63,347 bases of DNA from Aquincola sp. (GTDB taxonomy: Bacteria; Pseudomonadota; Gammaproteobacteria; Burkholderiales; Burkholderiaceae_C). The DNA lies in the NCBI GenBank assembly GCA_022841885.1, contig JALHQP010000009.1, positions 1 to 63,347 on the forward strand. Direction: 5' to 3'. The notes below the pieces were generated by a model. The model did not search any database, had not been told where the DNA came from, and was given only the letters and a program-made list of their open reading frames with translations. Below are positions 9,598 to 24,923 of this stretch, one piece after another (position 1 is the first letter of the stretch; every line of letters begins with the position of its first letter). Position numbers and translations under genes: made by a program.

Positions 9598-10616
9598 GCG
9601 ACCCTCCCCTCGCCCTTCTTGAGCTGCGACAGCAGCAGCTTGGACAGCGCCAGCACCACGAAGGTGATGAAGAACAGCACCAACCCCAGGTAGATCAACG
9701 AGGCCTGGTGCAACCCTTCGTTGGCCTCGGCGAACTCGTTGGCCAGCGCTGAGGTGATGCTGTTGGCCGCCTCGAACAGCGACAGCGAATTGAGCTGGTT
9801 GAAGTTGCCGATGACGAAGGTCACGGCCATCGTCTCGCCCAGTGCACGGCCGAGGCCGAGCATGATGCCGCCGATCACGCCGGTCTTGGTGTACGGCAAC
9901 ACCACCTTCCAGGTGACCTCCCAGGTGGTGGAGCCGAGCGCGTAGGCGGACTCCTTGAGCATGGGCGGGGTGACCTCGAACACGTCGCGCATCACCGCGG
10001 CGATGAACGGGATCACCATGATCGCCAGGATGATGCCGGCCGACAGCAGCCCGATGCCCACCGGCGGCCCGGAGAACAGCGTGCCCAGCAGCGGCACGTT
10101 GCCGAACGCGCCCTGCAGCGGCTGCTGCACCCAGGTCGACAGGATCGGCGCGAACACGAGCAGGCCCCACATGCCGTAGACGATGGAGGGGACGGCCGCG
10201 AGCAGTTCGATCGCCGTGCCGAGCGGCCGCCGCAACCAGGACGGCGACAGTTCGGTCAGGAACAGGGCGATGCCGAAGCTGACCGGCACCGCAATCAGCA
10301 GCGCGATGAAGGAGGTCATCAGCGTGCCGTAGATCATCACCAGGCCACCGAACTTCTCCTGCACCGGGTCCCACTCGGCGCTCGTCAGGAAGCCGAGCCC
10401 GAACGTCTGGATGGCCGGGGCCGCGCCGATGACCAACGAAATGATGATCCCGACCAGCAGCGCCAGCGTGAGCCAGGCCGCGCCATGGGTCAGAACCGAG
10501 AAGACGGTGTCGGCCCAGGGCAGGGTCTGCCGCCGGGACGGTGACCCGTTCTTCGGTTCCGATCGCGTCATGTTCTTGTCGTCGGAGTACGGGGAGGCAG
10601 GCAGTGTAGCGGCCAC
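9594..10616 (-). CDS. pstC: phosphate ABC transporter permease PstC
   Basis: A 340-residue inner-membrane permease, partner of PstA. Six hydrophobic segments and the EAA loop ([20 protein letters not shown] region) are visible. I chose the GTG at 10616 because AGGAG lies 8 bases upstream of it; an ATG at 10571 (MTRSEPKNG) would give 325 residues but has no ribosome binding site. It overlaps pstA by 4 bases. A 108-base gap with a hairpin separates it from pstS, which fits the usual excess of binding protein over permease. Confidence 0.95.
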   Translation of the reverse strand: MAATLPASPYSDDKNMTRSEPKNGSPSRRQTLPWADTVFSVLTHGAAWLTLALLVGIIISLVIGAAPAIQTFGLGFLTSAEWDPVQEKFGGLVMIYGTLMTSFIALLIAVPVSFGIALFLTELSPSWLRRPLGTAIELLAAVPSIVYGMWGLLVFAPILSTWVQQPLQGAFGNVPLLGTLFSGPPVGIGLLSAGIILAIMVIPFIAAVMRDVFEVTPPMLKESAYALGSTTWEVTWKVVLPYTKTGVIGGIMLGLGRALGETMAVTFVIGNFNQLNSLSLFEAANSITSALANEFAEANEGLHQASLIYLGLVLFFITFVVLALSKLLLSQLKKGEGRVA

Positions 10617-10682
10617 GTTGCGGGCTCCTGTCGAACGGAGCAGGGCGCACGCCTCGCGGCGCGACCCGCCCTGTGGTCTGCC

Positions 10683-10702
10683 CCGACGCTCCTCGGCGTC
10701 GG
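10683..10702 (-). other. hairpin between pstS and pstC
   Basis: CCGACGC and GCGTCGG make a 7-bp stem with a 6-base loop in the 108-base gap after the pstS stop. No T-run follows on the minus strand. It could protect the 3' end of pstS mRNA or partly terminate, and so give more PstS than PstCAB. Confidence 0.5.
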
Positions 10703-10724
10703 AACAGGTGGTCGGCCGCGCCGA

Positions 10725-11771
10725 TTACTTGTAGGCGATCGGCTTGCCCGACGCGTCCTTGATGTTGTCGGCCCACTGCTTGCGAACCAGCGCCTTCACC
10801 GAGTCCGGCATCGGCACGTAGTCCAGATCCGAAGCCATCTTGTCGCCGCTGGCATAGGCCCAGTCGAAGAACTTGAGCGCGTTGGCAGCGCTCTGCGGCT
10901 TGTCCTGGGTCTTGTACATCAGGATGAAGGTGGCACCGCTGATCGGCCAAGTGTCCTTGCCCGGCTGCTCGGTCAGCACCTGGTAGAAGCTCTTATCCCA
11001 CTGCGCACCGGCCGCCGCCGCCTTGAAGTTGTCCTCGTCCGGGGCTGCGAAGTTGCCGTCCTTGTTCTTCAGCAGCACGTACGACATCTTGTTCTGCTTG
11101 GCGTAGGCGTACTCGACGTAGCCGATCGAGTTGGGCAGGCGCTGCACGAAGGCCGAGACGCCTTCGTTGCCCTTGCCGCCGGCACCGGTGGGCCAGTTGA
11201 CTGCCGTGCCCTCACCGACCTTGTCCTTCCACTCGGCGTTCACCTTCGACAGGTAGTTGGTGAACAGGAAGGAGGTGCCCGAGCCGTCGGCGCGGCGCAC
11301 CGGCGAAATGGCCGCGTCGGGCAGCTTGACACCGGGGTTCAGCGCCGTCAGCGCCGGGTCGTTCCACTTCGTGATCTTGCCGAGGTAGATGTCACCCAGC
11401 ACCTGGCCGGTCATCTTGATCTGCCCGGGGGCGATGCCCTGGATGTTGACCACGGGCACGACGCCACCGATCACGGTGGGGAACTGGATCATGCCGTCCT
11501 TGGCGAGTTCGTCGTCCTTCAGGGGCGCATCGGAGGCGCCGAAGTCGACGGTCTTGGCCTTGATCTGCTTGATGCCGCCGCCCGAACCGATCGACTGGTA
11601 GTTGAGGCGGGCGCCCGTGGCCTTGTTGTAGGCGTCAGCCCACTTGGCATAGACAGGGGCCGGGAAAGAGGCACCGGCACCCGTGATGTCTTGGGCCTGA
11701 GCGAGGCCGCTGGCAGCCAGACCGAACACGGCGGCGGCAATCAGGGAGCGGTAGGGAGTGGCGAGGCGCAT
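10725..11771 (-). CDS. pstS: phosphate-binding periplasmic protein PstS
   Basis: A 348-residue periplasmic protein that captures phosphate and delivers it to PstCAB. The signal peptide ([20 protein letters not shown], cleavage after AQA near residue 26) is followed by [14 protein letters not shown], the standard mature start. Phosphate-contacting stretches [18 protein letters not shown] and RADGSGTSF are all present. I chose ATG 11771 because it starts the signal peptide; the open frame extends 27 codons upstream through the promoter and Pho box. First gene of the operon. Confidence 0.97.
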   Translation of the reverse strand: MRLATPYRSLIAAAVFGLAASGLAQAQDITGAGASFPAPVYAKWADAYNKATGARLNYQSIGSGGGIKQIKAKTVDFGASDAPLKDDELAKDGMIQFPTVIGGVVPVVNIQGIAPGQIKMTGQVLGDIYLGKITKWNDPALTALNPGVKLPDAAISPVRRADGSGTSFLFTNYLSKVNAEWKDKVGEGTAVNWPTGAGGKGNEGVSAFVQRLPNSIGYVEYAYAKQNKMSYVLLKNKDGNFAAPDEDNFKAAAAGAQWDKSFYQVLTEQPGKDTWPISGATFILMYKTQDKPQSAANALKFFDWAYASGDKMASDLDYVPMPDSVKALVRKQWADNIKDASGKPIAYK

Positions 11772-11808
11772 GGTCGTGCCTTTCGTGGAGTAGGTCATCG
11801 ATAAGTGC

Positions 11809-11814
11809 ACTCTA
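11809..11814 (-). promoter_or_regulatory. candidate -10 element of pstS
   Basis: TAGAGT on the minus strand, 10 bases downstream of the Pho box. This is the spacing expected when PhoB replaces the -35 contact. The start codon follows about 37 bases later. Confidence 0.6.
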
Positions 11815-11824
11815 GGCACCGTAG

Positions 11825-11842
11825 ATGACATCCCCGTGACAA
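11825..11842 (-). promoter_or_regulatory. Pho box of the pstS promoter
   Basis: On the minus strand TTGTCAC-GGGG-ATGTCAT is a 7-4-7 direct repeat, matching the PhoB consensus of two CTGTCAT-like heptamers 11 bases apart. It points toward pstS and ends 10 bases before the candidate -10 element, so it is correctly placed for PhoB activation. Confidence 0.85.
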
Positions 11843-11871
11843 GCGGATGCACGCCAGAAGGTGCCGCGCCA

Positions 11872-11889
11872 ATGTCACGTCACTGTCAC
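11872..11889 (+). promoter_or_regulatory. second Pho-box-like repeat in opposite orientation
   Basis: On the plus strand ATGTCAC-GTCA-CTGTCAC is another 7-4-7 direct repeat of the PhoB type, 29 bases upstream of the first box and pointing away from pstS. No plus-strand gene or -10 element follows it, so its role is open. Confidence 0.55.
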
Positions 11890-11944
11890 AACCGCACACT
11901 TGGCCGCCTCGAGCCCGCGCGGTCGAGGCGCCGCGCTACCCCGC

Positions 11945-13272
<1,328 letters not shown>

Positions 13273-13276
<4 letters not shown>

Positions 13277-14115
13277 CGTGTTGTCCTCTCGTCGTTCGGA
13301 TTCACCGCGCACCACAGCTTCACCGCATCCACCGTCGCGGCCACATCGTGCACGCGCACGATGCGCGCGCCGCGCCCGACCGCCATCAGCGCAGCCGCCA
13401 CGCTGACCGCCTGCCGCTCACCGACCGGCCGGCCCGTCACCGTGCCCAGCGTCGACTTGCGCGACCAGCCCACCAGCAGCGGACGGCCGAGCGCCAGCAG
13501 ATCGCGCTGCCGCGCCAGCAGGGCGAGATTGTGCGCGACGGTCTTGCCGAAGCCGATCCCCGGGTCGAGCGCGATCCGTGCGGCGTCGATGCCCGCGGCC
13601 AACGCGGCATCCCTTCGCGTCGCGAGGAAGGCCGCCACCTCGGCCACCACGTCGTCGTAGTGCGGCGCAGCCTGCATCGCGCCCGGCTCGCCCTGCATGT
13701 GCATCAGGCAGGCGCCGGCGCTCGGATGCGCCGCCACGGCCTCGAGCGCGCCGGGCCGCCGCAAGGCCCGCACGTCGTTGACGATGTCGACCCCGAGATC
13801 GAGCGCCACCCGCATCACGGCCGGCTGGCTGGTGTCCACGGAGACCGGCACGCCGAGCGTGACCGCGTGGCGCAGCACCGGCAGCACACGCGCCAACTCC
13901 TCGTCGGCCGACGGGGTACGCGCGCCAGGCCGTGTCGACTCGCCGCCGATGTCCAGCAGGTCGGCGCCTTCGCTCAGCAGGGTCTCGCAATGGTCGATCG
14001 CCGCCGCGGCGTCGCGCCCGCCGTCGGAGAACGAATCCGGCGTCACGTTGACGATGCCCATCACGCGCGGGCGCCCGAGGTCGATGGCGAAGCGCGCGGT
14101 TTGCCAGAGGTTCAT
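13273..14115 (-). CDS. folP: dihydropteroate synthase
   Basis: A 280-residue enzyme that joins p-aminobenzoate to 6-hydroxymethyl-dihydropterin pyrophosphate in folate synthesis, the target of sulfonamides. TIM-barrel motifs include [15 protein letters not shown] at residues about 19-33, [11 protein letters not shown], and [10 protein letters not shown]; the pABA-loop region and the C-terminal GWSRKS and RVHDV strands are all visible. Length is normal. ATGA overlap with glmM couples translation. It begins after the ftsH terminator, so it may have a promoter in the 60-base gap or depend on read-through. Confidence 0.97.
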
Positions 14116-14130
14116 CGGCGGCGTTTCAAA

Positions 14131-14155
14131 GCAAAACGGGGCCGAGGCCCCGTTC
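14131..14155 (-). terminator. intrinsic terminator after ftsH
   Basis: On the minus strand AACGGGGCC and GGCCCCGTT form a 9-bp stem with a 2-base loop, followed by TTGCTTTG. It lies about 20 bases after the ftsH stop. Confidence 0.75.
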
Positions 14156-14175
14156 TCCGGCGTTCGCGACGGCCC

Positions 14176-16062
<1,887 letters not shown>

Positions 16063-16119
16063 CGCGGCTCCTTACGCCGTTGCCCCACGCGAACTGCGCG
16101 CCGGGTCCAGATGGTGCCG

Positions 16120-16125
16120 ATTCTA
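16120..16125 (-). promoter_or_regulatory. candidate -10 element of ftsH
   Basis: On the minus strand GACTAGAATCGG contains TAGAAT 58 bases ahead of the ftsH start. TTGACG lies only 4 bases upstream of it, too close to be its -35. A heat-shock promoter cannot be excluded from sequence alone. Confidence 0.35.
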
Positions 16126-16179
16126 GTCGCGTCAAGAGCGGGGCCGCGCGGCAGGATTCGAGGCCAAACCCGCGTCAGA

Positions 16180-16854
16180 TCAAGCTTTTTTCAGACCGAT
16201 CCCGACGATGAAAGTTTCCGATGAGCGGTCGCGGCTGGCCTTGGGCTTGATTGGCTTGACGACGCGGAAGGTTTGCTTGAACAGCTGGACCAGCTGGCTG
16301 TAGCCGCTGCCGTGAAAGACCTTGACCACCAGGACCCCGTCGGGCTTGAGGTGGCGCAGCGAGAAGTCCAGCGCCAGCTCGACCAGGTGGGCGATGCGCG
16401 CCGAGTCGGCGCTCTCGATGCCCGACAGGTTGGGCGCCATGTCCGACACCACCAGATCGACCGGCTGGCCCGCGAGCGCCGCCTCCAGCTCGGCGACCAC
16501 GGCATCTTCGCGGAAGTCGCCCTGGATGAACTGCACGCCTTCGATCGGCTCGAAGGGCAGCAGGTCCAGCGCGATGATCCTGCCGTCGAGTTCGCCCACG
16601 GCCGCGCCACCTGCACCGGCCGACCTGGGCGCGAAGCGCCGCCGCAGGTACTGGCTCCAGGCGCCCGGCACGGCCCCCAGGTCGACGACCACCTGGCCCG
16701 GCCTGATCAGGCCCAGGGCCTCGTCGATCTCCTTGAGCTTGTAGGCCGCGCGAGCGCGGTAGCCCTCGCGCTGCGCCAGCTTCACATAGGGGTCGTTGAC
16801 ATGGTCGTTCAGCCACGCCTTGTTGACCTTCTTGCTTTTGGTCTTGACTTTCAT
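16180..16854 (-). CDS. rlmE: 23S rRNA (uridine(2552)-2'-O)-methyltransferase RlmE
   Basis: A 224-residue SAM-dependent enzyme that methylates U2552 in the ribosomal A-loop, late in 50S assembly. The catalytic K-D-K-E set is represented by the Lys in AAYKLKEID, the Asp in VVSDMAPN, the Lys in LVVKVFHG and the Glu in SSETFIV. The SAM motif reads [10 protein letters not shown], where the family more often has GAAPGGW; the change is conservative. An Ala/Gly-rich insertion near residues 80-88 is not in E. coli RrmJ. It is divergent from yhbY, with only 20 bases between the start codons, and upstream of ftsH. Confidence 0.96.
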   Translation of the reverse strand: MKVKTKSKKVNKAWLNDHVNDPYVKLAQREGYRARAAYKLKEIDEALGLIRPGQVVVDLGAVPGAWSQYLRRRFAPRSAGAGGAAVGELDGRIIALDLLPFEPIEGVQFIQGDFREDAVVAELEAALAGQPVDLVVSDMAPNLSGIESADSARIAHLVELALDFSLRHLKPDGVLVVKVFHGSGYSQLVQLFKQTFRVVKPIKPKASRDRSSETFIVGIGLKKA

Positions 16855-16874
16855 TGCCCGTCGATAATGCCCGA

Positions 16875-17357
16875 ATGCCTGCCCTCACCCTGACCGCCGC
16901 CCAGCGTCGCGAGCACCGCGCCGCCTCGCATCATCTCGATCCCGTCGTCGCCGTCGGCGGCGAGGGGCTGACCGACGCGGTGCGCAAGGAGACCGACGCC
17001 GCGCTCAAGGCCCATGGCCTGATCAAGGTACGCGTCTTCAGCGACGACCGTGCCGCGCGCGACGCCATGCTGGCCGAGCTGGCCGACACACTCAACGCCG
17101 CACCAGTGCAGCACATCGGCAAGCTGCTTGTGCTGTGGCGCCCGATCCCGCCCAAACCCAAGGCCGAGCGAGAGGACCGCGGTGCGGCGCCCAAGGTCGT
17201 GAAGATCCTCAAGTTCAGCAAGAGCGGCAACCACCGACCCCAGGTCAAGAAGCTCACGGTGCGTGGCAACGAGCGCCTGACCGCCGGCGGCCTGGTCAAG
17301 CGCGCGAAGAAGCGGCCGGCCCAGACCAGCGCCAAGAAGAAGGCCCTGCAGACCTAG
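16875..17357 (+). CDS. yhbY: YhbY-family RNA-binding protein
   Basis: A 160-residue protein with an N-terminal CRM domain (residues about 1-95; [28 protein letters not shown], the GxxG loop being VGGEG) that binds 23S rRNA precursors during 50S assembly. The C-terminal 60 residues are a basic, low-complexity tail ([16 protein letters not shown]) absent from the 97-residue E. coli YhbY and likely to strengthen RNA binding. ATG 16875 gives the usual MPALTLT start. Its divergent position to rlmE, another 50S maturation factor, is conserved in proteobacteria. Confidence 0.92.
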   Translation: MPALTLTAAQRREHRAASHHLDPVVAVGGEGLTDAVRKETDAALKAHGLIKVRVFSDDRAARDAMLAELADTLNAAPVQHIGKLLVLWRPIPPKPKAEREDRGAAPKVVKILKFSKSGNHRPQVKKLTVRGNERLTAGGLVKRAKKRPAQTSAKKKALQT

Positions 17358-17361
17358 CGCC

Positions 17362-17838
17362 TCAGACGTAGCGGACGTCGATGATCTCGTAGCTCTTGCT
17401 GCCGCCGGGGGCGTCGTACTCGGCCATGTCGCCGGCCTCCTTGCCGATCATCGAGCGCGCGATCGGCGAGCTGATCGAGATCAGGCCCAGCTTCAGGTCG
17501 GCCTCGTCGTCGCCGACGATCTGGTAGGTGACCCTGGCGCCGCTGTCCTCGTCCTCGAGGTCGACCGTGGCGCCGAACACCACGCGGCCACCGGCGTCGA
17601 GCGCCGATGGGTCGATGACCTGCGCCGCCGCGAGCTTGGATTCCAGCTCGAGGATGCGACCCTCGATGAAGCCCTGCTTGTCCTTGGCCGCCTCGTACTC
17701 GGCGTTCTCCGACAGGTCGCCCTGCGCGCGCGCCTCGGCAATGGCCTGGATCACGGCATGGCGCTCGACGGACTTCAGGCGCTGCAGTTCGGCCTTGAGC
17801 TTTTCCGCGCCGCGCACGGTGAGGGGAACGGTAGCCAT
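17362..17838 (-). CDS. greA: transcription elongation factor GreA
   Basis: A 158-residue factor that enters the RNA polymerase secondary channel and stimulates cleavage of backtracked RNA. The N-terminal coiled coil (residues 1-75) carries the tip acidic pair in [13 protein letters not shown], and the C-terminal FKBP-like domain holds [14 protein letters not shown]. Length equals E. coli GreA. It converges with yhbY (4-base gap) and follows carB. The carA-carB-greA order is widespread in proteobacteria. Its leader holds a large hairpin, see 17870-17898. Confidence 0.97.
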   Translation of the reverse strand: MATVPLTVRGAEKLKAELQRLKSVERHAVIQAIAEARAQGDLSENAEYEAAKDKQGFIEGRILELESKLAAAQVIDPSALDAGGRVVFGATVDLEDEDSGARVTYQIVGDDEADLKLGLISISSPIARSMIGKEAGDMAEYDAPGGSKSYEIIDVRYV

Positions 17839-17869
17839 GGCAGTGGTTGGGGAGGTCTCTGAAACAGCG

Positions 17870-17898
17870 CCGCCGCCGAGGCCAAGCCCCGGCGGCGG
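17870..17898 (-). terminator. large GC hairpin in the carB-greA gap
   Basis: On the minus strand CCGCCGCCG and CGGCGGCGG pair, and the stem continues through a G-T pair and three more base pairs to a 3-base loop, 13 pairs in all. Only a short GTTTC follows, so it would terminate imprecisely. It lies after the carB stop and in front of greA. Confidence 0.55.
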
Positions 17899-17914
17899 TG
17901 GAATAGGCCTAATT

Positions 17915-21160
<3,246 letters not shown>

Positions 21161-21165
21161 GGCGA

Positions 21166-22290
21166 CTAGGAATCGTGAAGTGGGAGCAGGCCGGCCGCAT
21201 GGAGCTGCCGTAGCATGGGTTTCTGAGCGTGCGCACGCACGATCGATGAGACGTGGTCGAGACCTCGCCGCGCTTCCTGGTGCCGGGCCGCGGCCGCCAG
21301 CGCCAGGGCGTGGTCCGCCGTGGCCATTGCCAACGCGGTCCAGACGGCCGGCTGCTGATGCCACGCGAGAAATGCGCCGACGGCCTGGCTCAAGGTCTGC
21401 ACCGCCTGCGCTTCGCCGCGCCGACGTTGGCAAAGGCCGTGCGCCCAATGCACGAAGCCATCGCCATGCGGTGGTAGCAAAGAGGCGTCCAATGCGCCAA
21501 GCAGCGCCGTCGCGCGCTCGACATCACCGAAGCGCGCGTGCGCCAGAGCCGTGTCGAGCTGGCGCGACGGTTCTGCCGGAGCGGCAGCCAGCGCCTCCTC
21601 CATGAGACGAACGAAACCCGCCTCGTCGCCGGCCGCGTGGTAGACCGACGCAATGCGGTTCTCGAACATGCCGTGTTGCTCGACGAGCCGCGCACGCCAA
21701 GGCTCGAGCGTCCTCAAGGCTTGCTCGAGCTGACCCTGCCGGGCCAGCAAGCAGCCCACTCGAATGTCGAGGTCAAACGCCATGACCGGCTTGTCGGCGG
21801 ACACGGAGCGTAGTTGTTCGATCAAGGCGCTCGCCTCGTCCCAGCGGCCTACGGAATAGGCTTCGATCATGCGCAAGTAGCGATCAGTGTGTCGAAAGCC
21901 CCAGACCGTCAGCGCGAACGGCAGTGCCAGCCCGATCCCCCCGGCCGCAACCCACCAGAAGCTGCCGCTGTACCAGCCGTACCCGATCAGGGCCGCGTCG
22001 ACCAGCATCCAAAACCAGTGCCGGCGTACCACTTCGGCTATCAACGGGCGCAACCCCGGCGCTTGCATCACCTTCAACCTCAAACGCGCCAGCGCCTGAA
22101 GGTGCTTCTCGGACAGGCCGCGAAGTTCAGCGGCGTTTGAGCGCGCAATCGACAGGTCCTCGTGCAAGACCACATCGCGAAGCCCTCGCCCCAGCAGTTG
22201 CTCGCGCGCGGCCGCCAGGCTGTCGGCGTCCACATAGCCTTCGAGCCTCTGGCCGTCGGCAGCGGTTGCGGAATAGAGCAGCTTGGGCAT
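21166..22290 (-). CDS. unrecognised membrane protein: GspF-like N terminus, two TM segments, TPR-like C terminus
   Basis: A 374-residue protein I cannot name. Residues 1-45 ([20 protein letters not shown], then [12 protein letters not shown]) resemble the short N-terminal motif of GspF/PilC secretion platform proteins: an aromatic-x-A strand, a DG-x-x-x-G turn and a helix ending in LxxxGL. Two membrane segments follow at about 92-107 and 111-132. The rest (140-374) is helical and reads like degenerate TPR repeats ([40 protein letters not shown]). It starts 8 bases after carA and ends 5 bases before carB, so it is co-transcribed with them. Codon use looks the same as the neighbours. A scaffold or membrane tether is possible but unproved. 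Confidence 0.8.
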   Translation of the reverse strand: MPKLLYSATAADGQRLEGYVDADSLAAAREQLLGRGLRDVVLHEDLSIARSNAAELRGLSEKHLQALARLRLKVMQAPGLRPLIAEVVRRHWFWMLVDAALIGYGWYSGSFWWVAAGGIGLALPFALTVWGFRHTDRYLRMIEAYSVGRWDEASALIEQLRSVSADKPVMAFDLDIRVGCLLARQGQLEQALRTLEPWRARLVEQHGMFENRIASVYHAAGDEAGFVRLMEEALAAAPAEPSRQLDTALAHARFGDVERATALLGALDASLLPPHGDGFVHWAHGLCQRRRGEAQAVQTLSQAVGAFLAWHQQPAVWTALAMATADHALALAAAARHQEARRGLDHVSSIVRAHAQKPMLRQLHAAGLLPLHDS

Positions 22291-22298
22291 CGGAGGGA

Positions 22299-23450
22299 TC
22301 AGCGCGCCTGCATGAGCGAGACGAACCGATCGAAAAGGTAGGCGATGTCGTGCGGGCCAGGGCTCGCCTCCGGGTGGCCCTGGAAACAGAACGCCGGCTT
22401 GTCGGTGCGCGCGAGCCCCTGCAGCGTGCCGTCGAACAGGCTGACGTGCGTCGGCCGCAGGTTGCTGCCGAGCGTCTTCTCGTCGACCGCGAAGCCGTGG
22501 TTCTGGCTCGTGATGCTGACGCGGCCGGTGTCGAGATCCTTCACAGGGTGGTTGGCGCCGTGGTGGCCGAACTTCATCTTGAAGGTCTTGGCGCCCGACG
22601 CCAGGGCCAGGATCTGGTGCCCGAGGCAGATGCCCAAGGTCGGCACACCACGGTCGATGATCGTTCGCGTGGCGGCGATCGCGTAGTCGCAAGGTTCGGG
22701 GTCGCCCGGGCCGTTGCTGAGGAACACACCATCGGGCTTCAGTGCCAGCACCTCGGCCGCACCCGTCTGCGCCGGCACCACCGTGATGCGGCAGCCGCGC
22801 GAGGCGAGCATGCGCAGGATGTTGCGCTTGACGCCGAAGTCATACGCCACGACATGGAAGCGTCCGGCGGACTGCGCACCGTAGCCGGCACCGAGCGCCC
22901 ACTCGGTCTCGGTCCATTCGTACGGTGCGTCAGCGGACACCACCTTCGCCAGGTCCAGCCCGGCCATGTTCGGCGCCGCGCGCGCGGCGGCCAGCGCTTC
23001 GTCGATCTGCGCCTGACCGACCGACGTGCCGGCCGCGAAGGCCAGGATGGCGCCGTTCTGCGCGCCCTTGCTGCGCAGCAGGCGCGTCAGCTTGCGCGTG
23101 TCGATGTCGGCGATCGCCACCGTGCCCTCGCGCACGAGGTAGTCCGACAGCGTGAGCCCGGCACGGAAGTTGGACACCCGCACCGGCAGGTCCTTGATCA
23201 CCAGGCCGGCCGCGAACACCTTGCGCGACTCGACGTCCTCGGGGTTGACGCCGTAGTTGCCGATGTGCGGATACGTCAGCGTGACGATCTGCTGGCAGTA
23301 ACTCGGGTCGGTCAGGATTTCCTGGTAACCGGTGAGCGCGGTGTTGAACACCACCTCGCCGACGGTGCGACCGGTGGCGCCAATCGAGGTGCCGTGAAAG
23401 ACCGTGCCGTCAGCGAGGGCGAGCACGGCAGGGGGCAGGACGGGCAGCAA
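22299..23450 (-). CDS. carA: carbamoyl-phosphate synthase small (glutaminase) subunit
   Basis: A 383-residue glutamine amidotransferase that hydrolyses glutamine and channels ammonia to CarB. The class I triad is visible: Cys in [13 protein letters not shown], and His/Glu in [11 protein letters not shown] near the C terminus. The N-terminal CarA domain begins with [15 protein letters not shown]. Length matches E. coli CarA (382). First gene of the carA-orf-carB unit; a TATACT -10 candidate lies at 23575-23580. Confidence 0.98.
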   Translation of the reverse strand: MLPVLPPAVLALADGTVFHGTSIGATGRTVGEVVFNTALTGYQEILTDPSYCQQIVTLTYPHIGNYGVNPEDVESRKVFAAGLVIKDLPVRVSNFRAGLTLSDYLVREGTVAIADIDTRKLTRLLRSKGAQNGAILAFAAGTSVGQAQIDEALAAARAAPNMAGLDLAKVVSADAPYEWTETEWALGAGYGAQSAGRFHVVAYDFGVKRNILRMLASRGCRITVVPAQTGAAEVLALKPDGVFLSNGPGDPEPCDYAIAATRTIIDRGVPTLGICLGHQILALASGAKTFKMKFGHHGANHPVKDLDTGRVSITSQNHGFAVDEKTLGSNLRPTHVSLFDGTLQGLARTDKPAFCFQGHPEASPGPHDIAYLFDRFVSLMQAR

Positions 23451-23555
23451 ATCAGGCTCCGGGGCGAAGCGCGCCCGGTTTCTCCACCACCGCCCCGATG
23501 TCGAGGCGGCGGATTGCTGGACCGTCTTGGGGTGCTGGAAAACCGGGTGCGCGGG

Positions 23556-23580
23556 GCTGGCAAAAAAGCCAGCGAGTATA
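23556..23580 (-). promoter_or_regulatory. candidate carA promoter with start-site hairpin
   Basis: On the minus strand TATACT (23580-23575) is a good -10 hexamer. It is followed by GCTGGC-TTTTTT-GCCAGC (23573-23556), a 6-bp stem with an all-T loop that would lie at the very 5' end of the transcript. The T-run at the start site suggests possible UTP-sensitive initiation, as known for E. coli car and pyr genes, but this is inference. The rest of the 156-base gap shows nothing clear. Confidence 0.45.
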
Positions 23581-23606
23581 GCCGGGTGCCCCTGCGCACC
23601 GACACC

Positions 23607-24020
23607 CTACATCCCAAGGGCCGCGATGCCCGCACGCGCGATCTGTGCGTCCTCGGTCGACTTCACACCGCTCACCCCCACCGCGCCGATGCAATGGCCT
23701 TGCACCATCACCGGCACGCCGCCTTCGAGCATGCCTTCGATCGCGGGCGCACTCAGGAAGGCCGTGCGGCCGCCATTGATGATCTCTTCGTAGACCTTGG
23801 ACTCGCGGCGCCCAAGCGCCGCAGTGTGCGCCTTGGCCGGCGCAATGTGCGCGGACACCGGCGGTGCACCGTCGAGCCGCTGCAACCACAGCAGATGCCC
23901 GCCGTCGTCGACCACGGCGATCGTCACGCCCCATTGGTGGGCCCGGGCCTCGGCTTCGGCCGCGGCCGCGATGCGCCGGGCGTCGTCGTGGGTCAGATAC
24001 GGCTTCGATTGCAGCGCCAT
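23607..24020 (-). CDS. GlcG/HbpS family heme-binding-like protein
   Basis: A 137-residue protein of the GlcG/HbpS (DUF336) family. The signature VTIAVVDDGGHLLWLQRLDGA near residues 31-50 and the closing VPVMVQGHCIGAVGVSGV are typical. Some members bind heme and sense redox stress, others are encoded with glycolate or diol metabolism; no such neighbours are present here, so the role is open. There is no signal peptide, which suggests a cytosolic protein. It lies upstream of carA on the same strand but with a 156-base gap, probably a separate unit. Confidence 0.85.
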   Translation of the reverse strand: MALQSKPYLTHDDARRIAAAAEAEARAHQWGVTIAVVDDGGHLLWLQRLDGAPPVSAHIAPAKAHTAALGRRESKVYEEIINGGRTAFLSAPAIEGMLEGGVPVMVQGHCIGAVGVSGVKSTEDAQIARAGIAALGM

Positions 24021-24119
24021 CGCTCCTCCGGATTCGGCAAGGGCTGCACTGTACGGCCGTCACGCCACGCGATTGCCTGCCGTGAATTGCGGTCATTCCT
24101 GACTGCCAAGGTAGGGAAC

Positions 24120-24125
24120 TAGAAT
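24120..24125 (+). promoter_or_regulatory. candidate -10 element of the Bax1-like gene
   Basis: TAGAAT in AACTAGAATCCG, 52 bases before the start codon of the downstream membrane protein. It matches the CTAGAAT core seen ahead of rpmE2, ftsH and the thrS leader. Confidence 0.4.
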
Positions 24126-24176
24126 CCGCTGTGCAGGCTCATAGCTTGCGTCACTTCACAGATGGAGGCTTGTGAC

Positions 24177-24875
24177 ATGAATGACCGCCTGCAACCCGTC
24201 TACGCCGGCCCGGCTGGCTCCGGCGCGCTGACCGGCGAACGCAACCGCGTCCTGCGCAACACCTATTGGCTGCTGGCCCTGTCGCTGGTGCCGACGGTGC
24301 TCGGGGCCTGGGTCGGCGTGACCACCGGCGTGATGGCCCGCATGGGCATGGGCCTGTCCACCGTGATCTTTCTGGTGGGTGCGTTCGGCCTGATGTTCGC
24401 AATCGAGAAGTTCAAGAACTCCGGCACCGGCGTCGCGCTGCTGCTGGGCTTCACCTTCTTCATGGGCCTGATGCTGTCGCGCCTGATCGGGGCGGTGCTC
24501 GGCTTCTCCAACGGCTCGTCGCTGATCATGATGGCCTTCGGCGGCACCGCGGCCGTGTTCTTCGCGATGGCGAGCCTGGCCACGGTGATCAAGCGCGACC
24601 TGTCGAACATGGGCAAGTTCCTGTTCGTCGGCGCGATCATGTTGCTCGTCGCCGGCCTGATCAACCTGTTCGTGCAGTCGAGCGCGCTGATGATCACGCT
24701 GTCGGTCATCGCGATCGGCCTGTTCTCGGCCTTCATGCTGTACGACCTGAAGCGCGTGATCGACGGCGGCGAGACGAACTACGTCAGCGCCACGCTGGCG
24801 ATCTACCTGGACGTCTACAACGTGTTCCAGAGCCTGCTCGCGCTGCTGGGCATCTTCGGCGGCGAACGAGAGTAA
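24177..24875 (+). CDS. Bax inhibitor-1/YccA family membrane protein
   Basis: A 232-residue inner-membrane protein with seven hydrophobic segments, the usual number for the Bax inhibitor-1 (UPF0005) family. The closing ATLAIYLDVYNVFQSLLALLGIFGG carries the D-x-x-N signature typical of bacterial YccA/YbhL members, which are linked to FtsH modulation or calcium leak. ATG 24177 is chosen because GGAGG lies 8 bases upstream; an upstream in-frame start would place it within that site. It stands alone between GlcG-like and rlmD genes and ends in a terminator. Confidence 0.93.
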   Translation: MNDRLQPVYAGPAGSGALTGERNRVLRNTYWLLALSLVPTVLGAWVGVTTGVMARMGMGLSTVIFLVGAFGLMFAIEKFKNSGTGVALLLGFTFFMGLMLSRLIGAVLGFSNGSSLIMMAFGGTAAVFFAMASLATVIKRDLSNMGKFLFVGAIMLLVAGLINLFVQSSALMITLSVIAIGLFSAFMLYDLKRVIDGGETNYVSATLAIYLDVYNVFQSLLALLGIFGGERE

Positions 24876-24896
24876 TACGACGCTTCGCTGAGTCGA

Positions 24897-24923
24897 CAAG
24901 GCCCCTCGGGGCCTTGTTCTTTT
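24897..24923 (+). terminator. intrinsic terminator between the Bax1-like gene and rlmD
   Basis: CAAGGCCCC and GGGGCCTTG form a 9-bp stem with a 2-base loop, followed by TTCTTTT. It ends at the rlmD stop codon, so it may also serve the minus strand poorly. Confidence 0.88.

Noticed and set aside
16130-16135. TTGACG as the -35 of ftsH
   Set aside because: It is only 4 bases upstream of the TAGAAT hexamer.
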